DNA of 64,000 nt from positions 923,501 through 987,500 of the forward strand of contig NZ_LR134365.1 of the NCBI RefSeq assembly GCF_900637305.1. Reading direction: 5' to 3'. The notes below the pieces were generated by a model. That model saw nothing but the letters and a program-made list of their open reading frames with translations. It ran no database searches and was not told the origin of the DNA. The DNA comes from Cardiobacterium hominis. GTDB taxonomy: Bacteria > Pseudomonadota > Gammaproteobacteria > Cardiobacteriales > Cardiobacteriaceae. Of this stretch, positions 53,013-63,506 are shown one piece after another. Both the position numbers and the translations under genes were made by a program. How positions within the stretch are numbered: the stretch's first letter is position 1; the number at the start of each line of letters is the position of its first letter.

Positions 53013-53552
53013 ATGGCCAAAATCCTCTGCTTCTGCGCCAGCAACAGCCAAAAATCCATCAACCACGATCTGCTCGTCGCAGCCTGCGAGCTGGTCGAAG
53101 GCCACGAAAAAACCTACAGCGCTCTGCGCGACATCGACCTGCCGCTCTACTCGCTGGATATCGAAGCCGAAGAAGGCTACCCCGAAGAAATTCAGGCCTT
53201 TTACGAACTGATTGAGGCGCACGATGCCGTCATCATCGCCTGCCCCGAGCACAACGGCGCGACGCCCGCTGCCTGCAAGAACCTCATCGACTGGGGCAGC
53301 CGCTATGCCAACAGCCAAAGCCACAAACTCTTTGCCGACAAGCCCGTACTGCTGCTTTCCACCTCGCCGGGTGAAAAAGGCGGCGCAAGCAACCTCGCCC
53401 TGCTGAACAAACTGCTTGGCTACCAGGGCGCGAACATCGTCGGCCAATACAGCCGCGGCAGCTACGGCCAGCACTTCACCGACGGCAAGGCTGACGCGGA
53501 AACGCAAACCGCATTACACGAAGCATTAAAGCCACTGTTGGCGCAACTCTAA
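53013..53552 (+). CDS. NAD(P)H-dependent FMN reductase
   Basis: The 179-residue flavodoxin-like protein has FCASNSQKSINHDLL (FMN phosphate loop), CPEHNGATPAACKNLIDWGS and LLLSTSPGEKGGASNLALL. It resembles NADPH-dependent FMN or azo reductases. Physiological substrate is unknown. GGAGAA precedes the ATG. Confidence 0.85.
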   Translation: MAKILCFCASNSQKSINHDLLVAACELVEGHEKTYSALRDIDLPLYSLDIEAEEGYPEEIQAFYELIEAHDAVIIACPEHNGATPAACKNLIDWGSRYANSQSHKLFADKPVLLLSTSPGEKGGASNLALLNKLLGYQGANIVGQYSRGSYGQHFTDGKADAETQTALHEALKPLLAQL

Positions 53553-53611
53553 AGCGGCAGAAAACCGCCTGCGCGCGCGAGATTGGAATTCCTGCGCGAA
53601 ACTGTCTGAAA

Positions 53612-53635
53612 GAAACCCCGCGCCAGCGGGGTTTC
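53612..53635 (+). terminator. Hairpin after the FMN reductase gene
   Basis: Perfect 10-bp stem GAAACCCCGC/GCGGGGTTTC with a 4-base loop, but only GTTATTT follows. A moderate terminator. Confidence 0.6.
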
Positions 53636-53662
53636 GTTATTTCGCGCTTTGTAGTCTGCGTG

Positions 53663-53692
53663 GGTTGGGTTAGGCGAAGTCGTAACCCAACC
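53663..53692. repeat. Inverted repeat at the mutS 3' end
   Basis: GGTTGGGTTA (53663-53672) and TAACCCAACC (53683-53692) form a 10-bp palindrome with a 10-base loop. The last base coincides with the mutS stop codon. Confidence 0.65.
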
Positions 53693-56280
53693 TACGGTTT
53701 CGGGTTTTGTAGTTGTTGTTTCCAGCGGTAGATGAGTTCGTGGGCGGCGCGCGGGGTGAGTTCGTCCGGGTTGGTCAGCGCCAGTTCTTCCGCGAGCGCT
53801 TGTAGTTTGGGGTCAGGGGCGGCGGGGGCGGGTGCGGTGAGTGGCAGCAGTTCGTTTTGTTTGAGGCGCGGGCTGCCGTGGTCGCGGCGGGTTTCCAGTT
53901 GGCGGAGTTTGGCGGTGGCGGCGTGGATGGTATCCACCGGCACGCCCGCGAGCCGCGCCACTTGCAGGCCGTAGCTTTTGCTCGCCGCCCCTTCTTCGAC
54001 GTGGTGCATGAAGATGATGTTGTCGTGGTGTTCGACGGCGGCGAGGTGGATGTTTTTGATGTTTTTGTGGGTTTCCGCCAGTTCGGTCAGCTCGAAGTAG
54101 TGGGTGGCGAACAGGGTCAGCGCGTGGTTCTGGCTGGCAAGGCGTTCGGCGGCGGCCCAGGCGAGCGAGAGGCCGTCGTAGGTGCCGGTGCCGCGTCCGA
54201 CTTCGTCCATGATGACCAGGCTGTGCGCGTCGGCGTTGTTGAGGATGTTGGCGGTTTCGGTCATCTCGACCATGAAGGTGGAGCGGCCGCCGGCGAGGTC
54301 GTCGCTCGCGCCGATGCGGGTGTAGATGCGGCGCAGGTCGCCGATGCGCGCGCTTTTCGCCGGGACGTAGCTGCCCGCGCAGGCGAGGATGAGGATGAGC
54401 GCCGCCTGGCGCATGTAGGTGCTTTTGCCGCCCATGTTGGGGCCGGTGATGATGTGCAGTTGGCGGCGTTTGTTGAGGTCGAGGTCGTTGGCGATGAAGG
54501 GTTCGCTCAGGTGTTGTTCGACCACGGGGTGGCGGCCTTGTTCGATGTGTAATAGCGGCTCTGCGTGCAGGCTGGGGCGCTGGTAGTGGTTTTTTTCGGC
54601 GAGGTGGGCGTAAGCAGCGAGGGTGTCGGTTTCGGCGAGGGCGCGCGCGCAGCGGTAGAGGGCGTCGCGGTGTTGGTCGAGCGCGGCAAGGAGGGCTTCG
54701 TAGTGTTGTTTTTCCAGCGCGAGTGCCTGGTCGCGTGCGCCCAGTACTTGGTCTTCGAGGGTTTTGAGTTCTTCTGTGATGTAGCGTTCGCTGTTTTTCA
54801 GGGTTTGGCGGCGTATCCAGTGCAGCGGGGCGAGGTCGCTTTGGCTGCGCGGGATTTCGATGTAGTAGCCGTGGATGTTGTTGTAGCCCATTTTCAGGTT
54901 GTTGAGGCCGCTTTTTTGTTTTTCGGCGGCTTCTAGCTGGGCGAGGATGCTGTGGCTGTCGTGTGCGAGTTGGTTCAGGCGGTCGAGTTCGGCGTCGTAG
55001 CCGGGGGCGATGATGCCGCCGTCTTTGGTAATAAGCGGCGGGCTTTCGACCAGCGCGCGCGTCAGGTGTTCGGCGACGGGGGCAAGCGCCAAGAGCGCCG
55101 GGTGGTGCGCGGCGAGCAGGGCGGAGGTTTGCGCGGCGGGGGCGAGGTGGGCGGCGATGTCCGGGCAGCGGTTTAGGGTGTCGCGCAGTTGTGCCAGTTC
55201 GCGCGGGCGGGCGCTGCCGAGGGCGATGCGGGTGGTGATGCGTTCGATGTCGGCGCTGTGGCGCAGGCTGTCGCGCAGGGCGTCGCGCTCATTGCTTGCC
55301 AGCAGGGCGGCGACGGCATCGTGGCGGGCGGCAATGGCTGTGTGGTCGCGTAAGGGGCGGTTGATCCAGCGTTTGAGGTTACGGCTGCCCGCCGGGGTTT
55401 GGCAGTGGTTGATGCTGCCGATGAGGCTGCGTTTGGCGTCGCCGCCGAGGGTGTATTCGAGTTCGAGGTTGCGGCGGCTGGCGGCGTCGATGGTGAGGCT
55501 GTCGTCGCGGTTTTCGCGCTGCGGCGGGGCGAGCGGCGGCAGGGTTTGTTTGTGGGTGTCGTAGAGGTATTGCAGCAGGCAGCCGGCGGGGCGGATGGCG
55601 GGGTCGTCGTCTGCGATGCCGTAGCCGTTCAGGGTTTTGGTCTGGTAGTGCTGGAGGAGGAGGTTCAGGGCGCTGTCGGCGTCAAAGTACCAGTCCGGCT
55701 GGCGGCGCGGGCGTTTGTTGGCGCCGAGGTCGGGCAGGCGGGCGCTGTCCGGGATGAGGATTTCTGCCGGGCGCAGGCGCTCGATTTCGCTTTTGAGTGC
55801 GTCCAGTGTCAGGGTTTCGCTGAGGTGGTAGCGCGCGCTGCTGATGTCCGCCCAGGCGAGGTGGTAGTGTTCGCCGGTCGGGGTGAGGCAGAGGAGAATG
55901 TTGTCACTGGCTTCGTCCAACAAGGCTTCGTCGGTGAGGGTGCCGGGGGTGATGATGCGGGTGACGGCGCGCTCGACCGGCCCTTTGGCAAGCGCCGGGT
56001 CGCCGATTTGTTCGCAGATGACGGCGGTCTGGCCTTGTTTGACGAGTTTGGCGATGTAGTTGTCGATGGCATGCACCGGCACGCCCGCCATCGGGATGGG
56101 TTTGCCCGCGCTTTGGCCGCGGGTGGTGACGCTGATGCCGAGGAGTTCGCCGCCGCGCCGCGCGTCGTCAAAAAAGAGTTCGTAGAAGTCGCCCATGCGG
56201 TAGAAGACGAGGGTGTCCGGGTAGTCTTTTTTGATGCCGAGGTATTGTTGCATCATCGGCGTGTGCGCGGCGTGTTCCAT
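53692..56280 (-). CDS. mutS: DNA mismatch repair protein MutS
   Basis: The 862-residue protein recognises mismatches. The N-terminal mismatch-binding motif is in [17 protein letters not shown]; the Walker A is [15 protein letters not shown]; Walker [16 protein letters not shown] and [10 protein letters not shown] follow. Full length, ending [14 protein letters not shown]. Confidence 0.97.
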   Translation of the reverse strand: MEHAAHTPMMQQYLGIKKDYPDTLVFYRMGDFYELFFDDARRGGELLGISVTTRGQSAGKPIPMAGVPVHAIDNYIAKLVKQGQTAVICEQIGDPALAKGPVERAVTRIITPGTLTDEALLDEASDNILLCLTPTGEHYHLAWADISSARYHLSETLTLDALKSEIERLRPAEILIPDSARLPDLGANKRPRRQPDWYFDADSALNLLLQHYQTKTLNGYGIADDDPAIRPAGCLLQYLYDTHKQTLPPLAPPQRENRDDSLTIDAASRRNLELEYTLGGDAKRSLIGSINHCQTPAGSRNLKRWINRPLRDHTAIAARHDAVAALLASNERDALRDSLRHSADIERITTRIALGSARPRELAQLRDTLNRCPDIAAHLAPAAQTSALLAAHHPALLALAPVAEHLTRALVESPPLITKDGGIIAPGYDAELDRLNQLAHDSHSILAQLEAAEKQKSGLNNLKMGYNNIHGYYIEIPRSQSDLAPLHWIRRQTLKNSERYITEELKTLEDQVLGARDQALALEKQHYEALLAALDQHRDALYRCARALAETDTLAAYAHLAEKNHYQRPSLHAEPLLHIEQGRHPVVEQHLSEPFIANDLDLNKRRQLHIITGPNMGGKSTYMRQAALILILACAGSYVPAKSARIGDLRRIYTRIGASDDLAGGRSTFMVEMTETANILNNADAHSLVIMDEVGRGTGTYDGLSLAWAAAERLASQNHALTLFATHYFELTELAETHKNIKNIHLAAVEHHDNIIFMHHVEEGAASKSYGLQVARLAGVPVDTIHAATAKLRQLETRRDHGSPRLKQNELLPLTAPAPAAPDPKLQALAEELALTNPDELTPRAAHELIYRWKQQLQNPKP

Positions 56281-56318
56281 GGTGTGTGAGGGTTGTGATG
56301 AGAGGGGAGGGCAGGGGG

Positions 56319-57716
56319 TCAGTTATCAAATCCTTCTTGTATCGCGCCGCCGTAGCCGTGCGCGAGGTCGTTGAAGCGCAGGTACTGTCCCTGAAAGCTC
56401 AGTTTGACTGTGCCAATCGGGCCGTTACGCTGTTTGCCGATGACGATTTCGGCGATGCCTTTTTCCGGCGAGTCGGGGTTATAGACTTCGTCGCGATAGA
56501 CGAACATGATGACGTCCGCGTCCTGCTCAATCGCGCCGGATTCGCGGATGTCGGACATGATCGGCCGCTTGTTCGGGCGGTTTTCCACTTGGCGCGAGAG
56601 CTGCGACAGGGCTATCACCGGTACTTCCATTTCTTTGGCGAGCAGTTTGAGCGCGCGCGAGATTTCGCCGACCAGCGCGGCGCGGTTGTCGTTTTTGCTG
56701 TCCGGCAGTTGCATCAGTTGCAGGTAATCCACCAGCACCAGCCCCAGCTCGCCCACGTCGCTTTTCAGCCGGCGCACGCGGGCGCGCAGGTCAGTGGCGG
56801 TGAGGTTGGAGCCGTCGTCGATGTAAATCGGCGCGGTTTGCAGTTGGCTGACGGCGATGGTGAGTTTGCGCCGTTCGTTTTCGCCCTTGATTTCGCCCTT
56901 GCGCAGTTCGGACTGGTCGATGCTGCCGAGCGAGGACATCATCCGCAGTACCAGCGCGCGCGCGGGCATTTCCAGCGAGAAGATGGCGACCGGCAGTTTG
57001 GCGCCGATGGCGACGGCTTCGGCGATGTTCATCGCGAAGGTGGTTTTGCCCATCGAGGGGCGGCCGGCGATGATGATGAGGTCGCCCGCCTGCAAGCCGG
57101 CGGTCATTTTGTCCAGGTCTTTGAATCCGGTGGGGATGCCGATGACGTCGCTGCCGCGCCGCCCGATTTCCTGGATGTAGGCGACGGTGTCGGCCAGCAC
57201 GGTTTTCATCTGGTGGAAGCCGTCGCGCGTGTTTTTCTGGTACTGGTTTTTGATGTCAAAGACGCGCTGTTCGGCGCTGTCCAGCAGTTGCGCCGCGCTG
57301 CGTCCTTCCGGGAAATAGACGCTCTGCGCGATGTCGCCGCTGCTTTTCAGGAGCGCACGCAACACCGATGCCTCGCGCACGATGTCGGCGTAGGCGACGA
57401 CGTTCTGCGCCGTGCCGAAGGCATCGGCGAGACTGGCGAGGTAGGCGGTGCCGCCGGTGTTTTCCAGCTCGCCGCGCTCGCGCAGCGCATCGGCGACGGT
57501 CACGATGTCCAGCGGCTGGCTGCGTGCCGATACCGCCTCCATCGCCTGAAAAATCAGTTGGTGCGCGCGGCTGTAAAAATCCACCGCTTCCACCCGTCCG
57601 GCGACGCGGTCCCACATCTCGCCATCAAGCAGCACGCCCGCCAGCACCGCCTGTTCGGCGTCCTGCGACTGCGGTGGTTGGCGCAGGCGTTCTTCTTGTT
57701 GTTCGAAATCGGCCAT
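56319..57716 (-). CDS. dnaB: Replicative DNA helicase DnaB
   Basis: The 465-residue hexameric helicase has an N-terminal domain ([20 protein letters not shown]) and a RecA-like ATPase with [16 protein letters not shown] and [10 protein letters not shown]. No intein is present. It overlaps the plsC-like gene by one base (TGATG). Confidence 0.97.
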   Translation of the reverse strand: MADFEQQEERLRQPPQSQDAEQAVLAGVLLDGEMWDRVAGRVEAVDFYSRAHQLIFQAMEAVSARSQPLDIVTVADALRERGELENTGGTAYLASLADAFGTAQNVVAYADIVREASVLRALLKSSGDIAQSVYFPEGRSAAQLLDSAEQRVFDIKNQYQKNTRDGFHQMKTVLADTVAYIQEIGRRGSDVIGIPTGFKDLDKMTAGLQAGDLIIIAGRPSMGKTTFAMNIAEAVAIGAKLPVAIFSLEMPARALVLRMMSSLGSIDQSELRKGEIKGENERRKLTIAVSQLQTAPIYIDDGSNLTATDLRARVRRLKSDVGELGLVLVDYLQLMQLPDSKNDNRAALVGEISRALKLLAKEMEVPVIALSQLSRQVENRPNKRPIMSDIRESGAIEQDADVIMFVYRDEVYNPDSPEKGIAEIVIGKQRNGPIGTVKLSFQGQYLRFNDLAHGYGGAIQEGFDN

Positions 57717-58447
57717 CAGGCTTCTCCGCGTCGGGTTTTTTCGGCAGCGACGAGGCGGGCGCGGGTGTCGTTAATCCAGGTTTCGGCGATGGCGTTGAGT
57801 TCCGCCGGGGTTTTGCCGTGGGGGTCGATGGGCTCGCCGACGACGACGTGCACGGTGCCAGGGTGCATCAGGCCGCGTTTCGGCCAGAATTGTCCAGCAT
57901 TGTGCGCGACCGGCACGGCGGGTACGCCCAGCGCCGCGGCGAGCCGCGCCGCCCCCGCCTTAAACGGCAAGGGCGCGTCAAACGGCGCACGCGTTCCCTC
58001 TGGGAACAAAATCACCGAATAGCCCGCGCCAATGCGTTGCCGCCCTTCCTCAATCACCTTCTGCATCGCCTGCCGCTTGTTCTTGCGGTTGATGGGAATC
58101 GGGTGCAGCACCGCCAGCGCCCAGCCGAAAAACGGCAGCCACATCAGCTCGCGCTTCAGCACCCACACCTGGCGCATTTTGAGCTTCGGCAAAAACGCCG
58201 TCTCCCAGGTGGACTGGTGATTGACCATTAACACGCAGGCGCCGGGCGGCATCTTCTCCAACCCGTGAATCTGCCACTTGATGCCGCAAATAAGCCGCGC
58301 CAGCCAAATCGTGCTATAGCCCCAGCCGAAAGCGAGGCGCAGCCGCAGCGGAAACGGCAGAACAATCAGGCAGACAATAAAAACCGTCCACAGAACCGTC
58401 ACCGGCACAAACAAAATCTTGAAAATCCAGGTACGCAAAACCAGCAT
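57716..58447 (-). CDS. plsC: 1-acyl-sn-glycerol-3-phosphate acyltransferase family protein
   Basis: The 243-residue membrane acyltransferase has an N-terminal helix and VNHQSTWETAFLP (NHxSxxD/E-type catalytic motif), with FPEGTRAPFDAPLPFKAGAA and VPVAHNAGQFW. It makes phosphatidic acid or a related lipid. The catalytic acid is Glu rather than Asp. The ATG at 58447 overlaps the gmhB stop. Confidence 0.9.
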   Translation of the reverse strand: MLVLRTWIFKILFVPVTVLWTVFIVCLIVLPFPLRLRLAFGWGYSTIWLARLICGIKWQIHGLEKMPPGACVLMVNHQSTWETAFLPKLKMRQVWVLKRELMWLPFFGWALAVLHPIPINRKNKRQAMQKVIEEGRQRIGAGYSVILFPEGTRAPFDAPLPFKAGAARLAAALGVPAVPVAHNAGQFWPKRGLMHPGTVHVVVGEPIDPHGKTPAELNAIAETWINDTRARLVAAEKTRRGEA

Positions 58448-58998
58448 CACGCCGCCTCCTTCAACCAACAATCCACCGCCGACTCCACATTGGCATACAC
58501 CGCGACATCATCCAGCTTGCCGCGCCACTTATGCGCCACCGCGCGCCCGTTGCCCGTTTTCACCAACACCGGCACCGCCCCGGCGGCGCGCGCCGCCTCA
58601 ATATCGGCGAGACTGTCGCCGACAAACGGCACGCCAGTGAGCGCCACGCCAAAATGCGCCGCCTGATCGAGCAACATCCCCGGATTGGGCTTGCGCCACG
58701 GATGCGCCGCATCGGCGCTGGCGCAGAAAACAATGCGGGCAATATCGCCGCCGAACTCGCGCACGACCAAAAGCAGCCGCGCATGAACCTGCGCCAGCAT
58801 CGCCTCGTCCAGCGCGCCACGGGCAATCGCGCCCTGATTGGTGCAAACGCCGACGCGGAATCCGGCACGGGTCAGCCGCGCAATACCGCGCAGGGCATTG
58901 GAAAGCAGGCGCAACTCCTCCGGGCGGCGCACCAGCGCGTTTTCATTCAACACGCCATCGCGGTCAAACAGCACCAACTTCTTGGAAAAATCAAACAT
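58447..58998 (-). CDS. gmhB: D-glycero-D-manno-heptose-1,7-bisphosphate 7-phosphatase
   Basis: The 183-residue HAD phosphatase has LVLFDRDGVLNENALVRRPE, TNQGAIARGAL, WRKPNPGMLLD and FVGDSLADIEAARAAG. It acts in ADP-heptose synthesis for LPS inner core. It lies in the gmhB-plsC order common in proteobacteria. The zinc-finger loop of canonical GmhB is only partly recognisable (CASADAAHPW), so a histidinol-type relative is not excluded. Confidence 0.85.
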   Translation of the reverse strand: MFDFSKKLVLFDRDGVLNENALVRRPEELRLLSNALRGIARLTRAGFRVGVCTNQGAIARGALDEAMLAQVHARLLLVVREFGGDIARIVFCASADAAHPWRKPNPGMLLDQAAHFGVALTGVPFVGDSLADIEAARAAGAVPVLVKTGNGRAVAHKWRGKLDDVAVYANVESAVDCWLKEAA

Positions 58999-59120
58999 TT
59001 ACAACGAAATTCCGTCAGTAAAAACAGGCGCGAAGTGTAGCACAAGCGGCTCGCCGTACCGCGAAAGTCTTGGCAAAGCGTGATAGGCTGGCGACTCTCT
59101 CGCATAAAAAGGAAAACCGT

Positions 59121-59804
59121 ATGAACGCCCTGCTTGGTCTCACCGCACCGCGCCGCCTCAGCGCCGTCCGTCCGCAAGGCACCGCACCCGAACTGAAATT
59201 CGCCGCCGCCTGCTTTGTCAGCTTGCTGCTGTTATTGTTGATTTGGCTGGGGCGTAGCGGTGCGGTTGGCAAAATCCTGATGAGTATCGCATTACTCGCC
59301 ATCGTCGCCTTTTTGTACCGGCTTTTTGCCAAGCCCAAACTTGACCCCGTTTACGGCAAAATTTTGCGCGCCCGCATTTCGGAAGCGGTGTGGAAAGACC
59401 GGATGCTGCGCGACTTTACCTTGAGCGACAAGCAGAAAGCCGCGCTCGATGAAGCGCTGCGCGATTGGCTCATCATCCGCCGCCAATGCGATGCACCAGT
59501 CGCGCAACCTTCGCCGTATGTCGAGCAACTATGGCTGGCGCTGCACAATCAACCCGGCTGGTTGCAAGCGGTTGGCGAGCGTCCGGCGCCGTCCACCAGT
59601 CTCTGTACCAGCCGCAACGGCATGCTCATCTGGGCATATGCCTGCACGCTGCAGGGCGTAGAGCCGGGCAAGCCTGCTTTTTTGCCGCGCTTGTGGTGCG
59701 TGGATCTCTTGCTGGATAAAGGGGAATTTGCCGAAGCCGCCGCGCAGGCGAAATTGCAACATTGGGCGGCGGCGTACCAAGAAGCGCAGACGCGGCGTTA
59801 TTGA
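59121..59804 (+). CDS. Membrane protein of unknown function
   Basis: The 227-residue protein has two adjacent hydrophobic helices (FAAACFVSLLLLLLIWLG and ILMSIALLAIVAFLYRLF), then a ~150-residue cytoplasmic or periplasmic domain. Visible there are SDKQKAALDEALRDWLIIRR and LWLALHNQPGWLQAVGE. AAAAAGGAA precedes the ATG. No family is recognised. Confidence 0.65.
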   Translation: MNALLGLTAPRRLSAVRPQGTAPELKFAAACFVSLLLLLLIWLGRSGAVGKILMSIALLAIVAFLYRLFAKPKLDPVYGKILRARISEAVWKDRMLRDFTLSDKQKAALDEALRDWLIIRRQCDAPVAQPSPYVEQLWLALHNQPGWLQAVGERPAPSTSLCTSRNGMLIWAYACTLQGVEPGKPAFLPRLWCVDLLLDKGEFAEAAAQAKLQHWAAAYQEAQTRRY

Positions 59805-59813
59805 AGCGCGGTT

Positions 59814-60665
59814 TTAGGCGCTGGCGGCGAGCGTTTCTTGCATGGACGCAAAGTGGCGTTGCAGCGCTGTCTCATTAAAGCCCGCACCATAGGCGAGGAA
59901 GGGCGGATTGATGCTGTCGCCCTTGCCATATTGGGCCAGGTGGTTGCCCAGCAGACGCAGGCCGCCGCCCGCTTCATGCAGCAGGATGTCGCCGGCGGCG
60001 ATGTCCCATTGGCTGGTGGTGGGCGAGAGTTTGGGATAGAGGTCGGCGTCGCCTTCGGCAATGGCGCAGAATTTGAGCGCGCTGCCACGGCAGACGTGCT
60101 GATAGTCGCCAAAATTGCGGGTGAGGTAATCGCGCATGCGTTTGCCGAGATGGGCGCGTGCGGTGATGATGGTGAGCGGCGATGGCGCGGTGCGGCAATG
60201 CAGGCGGCGGGTATTGCCAGCCGCGTCGGTTTTGTACGCGCCCTGACCGCGCAAGGCGAACCAGTAGTCGCCGCTGATGGGCGCGTAAATAAAGCCAAGC
60301 GTCGGGCGGTGTTGCTGGATGCGGGCGATGACGATGCAGAATTGCCCGGTGTTTTCGATGAATTCGCGCGTGCCGTCGATGGGGTCAATCAGCCAGTAGT
60401 CGTCCGGCGGATTTTGGTGGACGGCAGCATCGGATTCTTCGCTCAGGCAGGGGAGGTCAATGACGCGCGGCAATTCGCGGATAAGGATGTCGTGCGCGGC
60501 GAGGTCGGCCGCGGTGAGCGGGGTGTGGTTGCTTTTTTGCTGAATGCGGTAGCTGTCAGGCCGCTGGTAGAACGACAAAATCGCTGCCCCGGTTTTTTGT
60601 CCGAGAGCAGCGATTTGTTTGACAAGGTGCTGCGCGTCAGCGCCCAAAAGGTGCCGGTCAGGCAC
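59814..60665 (-). CDS. cysQ: 3'(2'),5'-bisphosphate nucleotidase CysQ
   Basis: The protein hydrolyses PAP to AMP in sulfate assimilation. It belongs to the inositol monophosphatase superfamily: [40 protein letters not shown] (metal site) and [18 protein letters not shown]. The first in-frame ATG lies far inside the domain. A GTG at 60665, overlapping the rplS stop, gives a normal ~283-residue protein and is used here. Confidence 0.87.
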   Translation of the reverse strand: MPDRHLLGADAQHLVKQIAALGQKTGAAILSFYQRPDSYRIQQKSNHTPLTAADLAAHDILIRELPRVIDLPCLSEESDAAVHQNPPDDYWLIDPIDGTREFIENTGQFCIVIARIQQHRPTLGFIYAPISGDYWFALRGQGAYKTDAAGNTRRLHCRTAPSPLTIITARAHLGKRMRDYLTRNFGDYQHVCRGSALKFCAIAEGDADLYPKLSPTTSQWDIAAGDILLHEAGGGLRLLGNHLAQYGKGDSINPPFLAYGAGFNETALQRHFASMQETLAASA

Positions 60666-61020
60666 TTTTTTTGGTATCGAGTTTTTCGGTAATACGCGCT
60701 GCTTTGCCTTCGAGGCCGCGCAGGTAGTAGAGTTTGGCGCGACGTACGTCACCACGGCGTTTGACGGTGATGGAATCCACGAGCGGGCTGTGGGTTTGGA
60801 AAACGCGCTCAACGCCTTCGCCGTGAGAGATTTTGCGCACGGTGAAGGAGGAACCAATGCCGCGGTTGCGCTTGGCAATGCACACGCCTTCAAACGCCTG
60901 CAGACGTTCGCGGTTGCCTTCGCGGACTTTGACTTGTACGACCAAGGTGTCGCCAGGATTGAAGTTCGGCAGGTTCTGTTTGAATTGTTCCTGTTCCAGG
61001 GTGTCAATGATGTTGCTCAT
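60658..61020 (-). CDS. rplS: 50S ribosomal protein L19
   Basis: The 120-residue protein shows [40 protein letters not shown] and [16 protein letters not shown]. It is the fourth gene of rpsP-rimM-trmD-rplS and overlaps trmD by four bases. Confidence 0.97.
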   Translation of the reverse strand: MSNIIDTLEQEQFKQNLPNFNPGDTLVVQVKVREGNRERLQAFEGVCIAKRNRGIGSSFTVRKISHGEGVERVFQTHSPLVDSITVKRRGDVRRAKLYYLRGLEGKAARITEKLDTKKSA

Positions 61021-61772
61021 GACGGCTCTCCAAGATGCTGTTCGGTTAGAAATTCGTTAAGTAGTTTTTGCTGCGCGTCGCTGAGCTCAAGTTGGTTGAG
61101 GATGTCGGGACGATGCAAAAAAGTTCTGCCCAACGCTTGTTTCAGGCGCCATCTGGCGATGAGCGCGTGATTGCCGCTGAGCAGAATTTCAGGGGCGCGA
61201 ATTTTAGCAGTATTTTCCGGGCGTGTATAGTGCGGATGGTCCAGCAATTTGTGGTGAAAGGAGTCTTCCGCAGCGGAGGCGGCATCGCCCAAAACGCCGG
61301 GAATGAGGCGCAACACAGCATCAATAATGATTGCAGCGGCGATTTCACCGCCGGAGAGGACGAAGTCGCCGATGGAGATTTCGGCGTCAATGTGTTCGTC
61401 GATGAAGCGCTGGTCAAGGCCTTCGTAGCGCCCGCACCACAGGGCGATGCGCGGTTTGCGCGCAAGCTCGGCGGCGAGTTCGTGGTTGAAGGTCGTGCCT
61501 TGCGGGCTGAGGTAGATGTGCAGCGGTTTGTCGCCGTCAGCATTGATGGCGGCAGCGGTACGCGCCAATGGTTCGTATTGCATCACCATGCCGGGGCCAC
61601 CGCCAAAGGGACGGTCATCGACACGCTGGTGGCGGTCGTCGCTGTAGCTGCGGGGATTCCAGTAATGCAGGCTGGCGGGCGCATCGTTTTTGGCAAGCGC
61701 ACGTCCAACGACGCCTTGGTCGAACCAGTGGCGCACAAGCTCGGGGAAGATGGTGATGATGTCGATGCGCAC
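61017..61772 (-). CDS. trmD: tRNA (guanine-N1)-methyltransferase
   Basis: The 251-residue SPOUT enzyme methylates G37 in tRNA. It begins [16 protein letters not shown] and has [25 protein letters not shown] and the knot motif [15 protein letters not shown]. It sits between rimM and rplS in one operon. Confidence 0.97.
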   Translation of the reverse strand: MRIDIITIFPELVRHWFDQGVVGRALAKNDAPASLHYWNPRSYSDDRHQRVDDRPFGGGPGMVMQYEPLARTAAAINADGDKPLHIYLSPQGTTFNHELAAELARKPRIALWCGRYEGLDQRFIDEHIDAEISIGDFVLSGGEIAAAIIIDAVLRLIPGVLGDAASAAEDSFHHKLLDHPHYTRPENTAKIRAPEILLSGNHALIARWRLKQALGRTFLHRPDILNQLELSDAQQKLLNEFLTEQHLGEPS

Positions 61773-61775
61773 GTT

Positions 61776-62324
61776 TTATTCGCGGTCGTCGGCGCCGACC
61801 TGCGACCATTCGGTTTCCCAATCCACGCGCATCAGACCGTTTGCGAGGTCAATTGCCTCAACGTAGCGCGGGCGGACGAAGGGAATGAGGATTTCGGCTT
61901 TGCTGTTGTCGGCCTTGACGACAAGGATGTCATTCGCGCCAGTTTCAAAGAGTTCGCTGACTCGGCCAAGGGTGATGCCTTGCCGGTTCTCGACACGCAG
62001 CCCGATGAGGTCAGCCCAGTAGTATTCGCCGTCTTGTGGCGCGGGCAGTTGGTCACGGCTGATGTAGAGGGTGTAGCCGCCAAGCGCCAGCGCCTGGTCG
62101 CGGTCGTTGATGCCAGTGAAAGCAGCGACCAGTCCTTTGCCGGAGGTTTGCCCGCGCAGGAGTTGCAGGGCAATGTCCGGGCGACCGTTTTGCCGGGCAA
62201 TAAATTGACGGTACTGAAAAAGCGATTCGCGGGGGCGACAGTCCGAATGGACTTTCACCTGCCCGCGAATACCGTGTACGCCAACGATGCGGCCGACGAT
62301 GATGTCAGCGCTGTCGTGCGACAC
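61776..62324 (-). CDS. rimM: 16S rRNA processing protein RimM
   Basis: The 182-residue 30S maturation factor has IIVGRIVGVHGIRGQVKVHS at the start and a PRC-barrel with EYYWADLIGLRVENRQGITL. It ends three bases before trmD and starts three bases after rpsP. Confidence 0.95.
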   Translation of the reverse strand: MSHDSADIIVGRIVGVHGIRGQVKVHSDCRPRESLFQYRQFIARQNGRPDIALQLLRGQTSGKGLVAAFTGINDRDQALALGGYTLYISRDQLPAPQDGEYYWADLIGLRVENRQGITLGRVSELFETGANDILVVKADNSKAEILIPFVRPRYVEAIDLANGLMRVDWETEWSQVGADDRE

Positions 62325-62327
62325 GTA

Positions 62328-62576
62328 TCAAGCCTGTTGCTGGTATTGTTTGACCAGACTTTTGACGCGATCGCTGGCTTGTCCACCAACGCCGACCCAG
62401 TAGTTGTAACGGTCAAGCTCGATGCGCAGGGTTTCTTCCTGGCCTTTGGCGATGGGGTTGAAAAAGCCGAGGCGTTCGATGAAGCGTCCGTCACGGGCGT
62501 TGCGGCTGTTGGTGGCAACGATATGATAAAAAGGACGTTTTTTTGAACCGCCACGGGCGAGTCGAATGGCTAACAT
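62328..62576 (-). CDS. rpsP: 30S ribosomal protein S16
   Basis: The 82-residue protein begins [20 protein letters not shown] and has [14 protein letters not shown] and [12 protein letters not shown]. It heads the ribosomal/tRNA modification operon. A TACAAT on the minus strand about 40 bases upstream may be its -10. Longer frames upstream are not conserved. Confidence 0.97.
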   Translation of the reverse strand: MLAIRLARGGSKKRPFYHIVATNSRNARDGRFIERLGFFNPIAKGQEETLRIELDRYNYWVGVGGQASDRVKSLVKQYQQQA

Positions 62577-62674
62577 GTATGTTCCTCTCAAATAGGGGTG
62601 TGAAAAGACGGCATATTGTACGGATTTGACGCTAAAAGGGAAGCGGAAATGTCGCACCGGCAAATTGCGGGCAA

Positions 62675-62701
62675 GAAAAAAGCACCTTGCGGTGCTTTTT
62701 T
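62675..62701. terminator. Bidirectional terminator below the lpp-like gene
   Basis: Stem AGCACC/GGTGCT (62681-62686, 62691-62696) with A-run before and T-run after. It should end the minus-strand lipoprotein gene. Confidence 0.88.
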
Positions 62702-62722
62702 CGGAATACGTTCGGCTGTTGC

Positions 62723-62953
62723 TTACTTGTATTGTTTGCCGCGGAAAGAGCGATTGATTTTTTCGCTGTTTTCTTGAGCTTGTTGACGAGCCAACATAGC
62801 GTTTTCGTTAGCTTGCATCGCGATAGATTTGACTTCAGCGATGTCAGCGCGCAGAGCGGCGATTTCAGAGTTTTCGTCCACTTTCGGCTGGCTGGCGCAA
62901 CCGGCAGCGATCAGAGCGATAGCAGCCATGGAAGCAATTTTCAAAGATTTCAT
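62723..62953 (-). CDS. lpp: Lpp-like major outer-membrane lipoprotein
   Basis: The 76-residue protein has a lipoprotein signal with LIAAGC (Cys19). A heptad-repeat coiled coil follows ([31 protein letters not shown]), and a terminal lysine that could link to peptidoglycan, as in Braun lipoprotein. Length fits Lpp. It is a single-gene unit with its own terminator. Confidence 0.8.
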   Translation of the reverse strand: MKSLKIASMAAIALIAAGCASQPKVDENSEIAALRADIAEVKSIAMQANENAMLARQQAQENSEKINRSFRGKQYK

Positions 62954-63008
62954 ATGAACTCCTAAAGTTGTTAGCGTCAAAAATGACAGGCGCTAATATA
63001 CACAAACT

Positions 63009-63506
63009 TTAACTTTGCGTACAAACCTTAGTAGTTAAATTTTTCTTAACGCTCGCATGCACCAGCTCGCCGACGTCGCCACCCAGCCGGGCGGTTTCGC
63101 GGATAAGGCTCGAAGATACAAATGAATAGTGGTCAGCGGTAATCAGGAAAACGGTTTCTGCCTGCGGCAGCAGATGACGGTTCATGCCGGAAAGCTGGTG
63201 TTCGTATTCGTAATCGGCGACGCTGCGGATGCCACGCACGATAATCGTCGCGGCGTACTGGCGGCAGGCCTCGACCAATAGTCCCTCAAACGCGACCGGG
63301 CGAATGTCGCAACCGTTGTGGATGTCCGCGCAGACGGTGCACACCATCGCCAGCCGCTCTTCAATATTAAAGAGTGTTTGTTTGTGATGGGCGCGGGCGA
63401 CGGCGACGTAAAGGCGGTCGCAGAGCGCCCCGGCGCGGCGGATGATGTCTTCATGACCGCGCGTGATGGGGTCAAACGTACCGGGATAGATGGCGATGCG
63501 CGTCAT
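63009..63506 (-). CDS. coaD: Phosphopantetheine adenylyltransferase
   Basis: The 165-residue CoA-synthesis enzyme has the nucleotidyltransferase motifs YPGTFDPITRGHEDIIRRAG and SFVSSSLIRETARLGGDV, with VRGIRSVADYEYE between. The start overlaps the rsmD stop (ATGA), the usual rsmD-coaD pairing. Confidence 0.96.
   Translation of the reverse strand: MTRIAIYPGTFDPITRGHEDIIRRAGALCDRLYVAVARAHHKQTLFNIEERLAMVCTVCADIHNGCDIRPVAFEGLLVEACRQYAATIIVRGIRSVADYEYEHQLSGMNRHLLPQAETVFLITADHYSFVSSSLIRETARLGGDVGELVHASVKKNLTTKVCTQS

Noticed and set aside
53641..53692. Palindrome near mutS as a phage attachment site
   Set aside because: No integrase, no duplicated copy and no tRNA; it is simply a repeat with terminator-like form.
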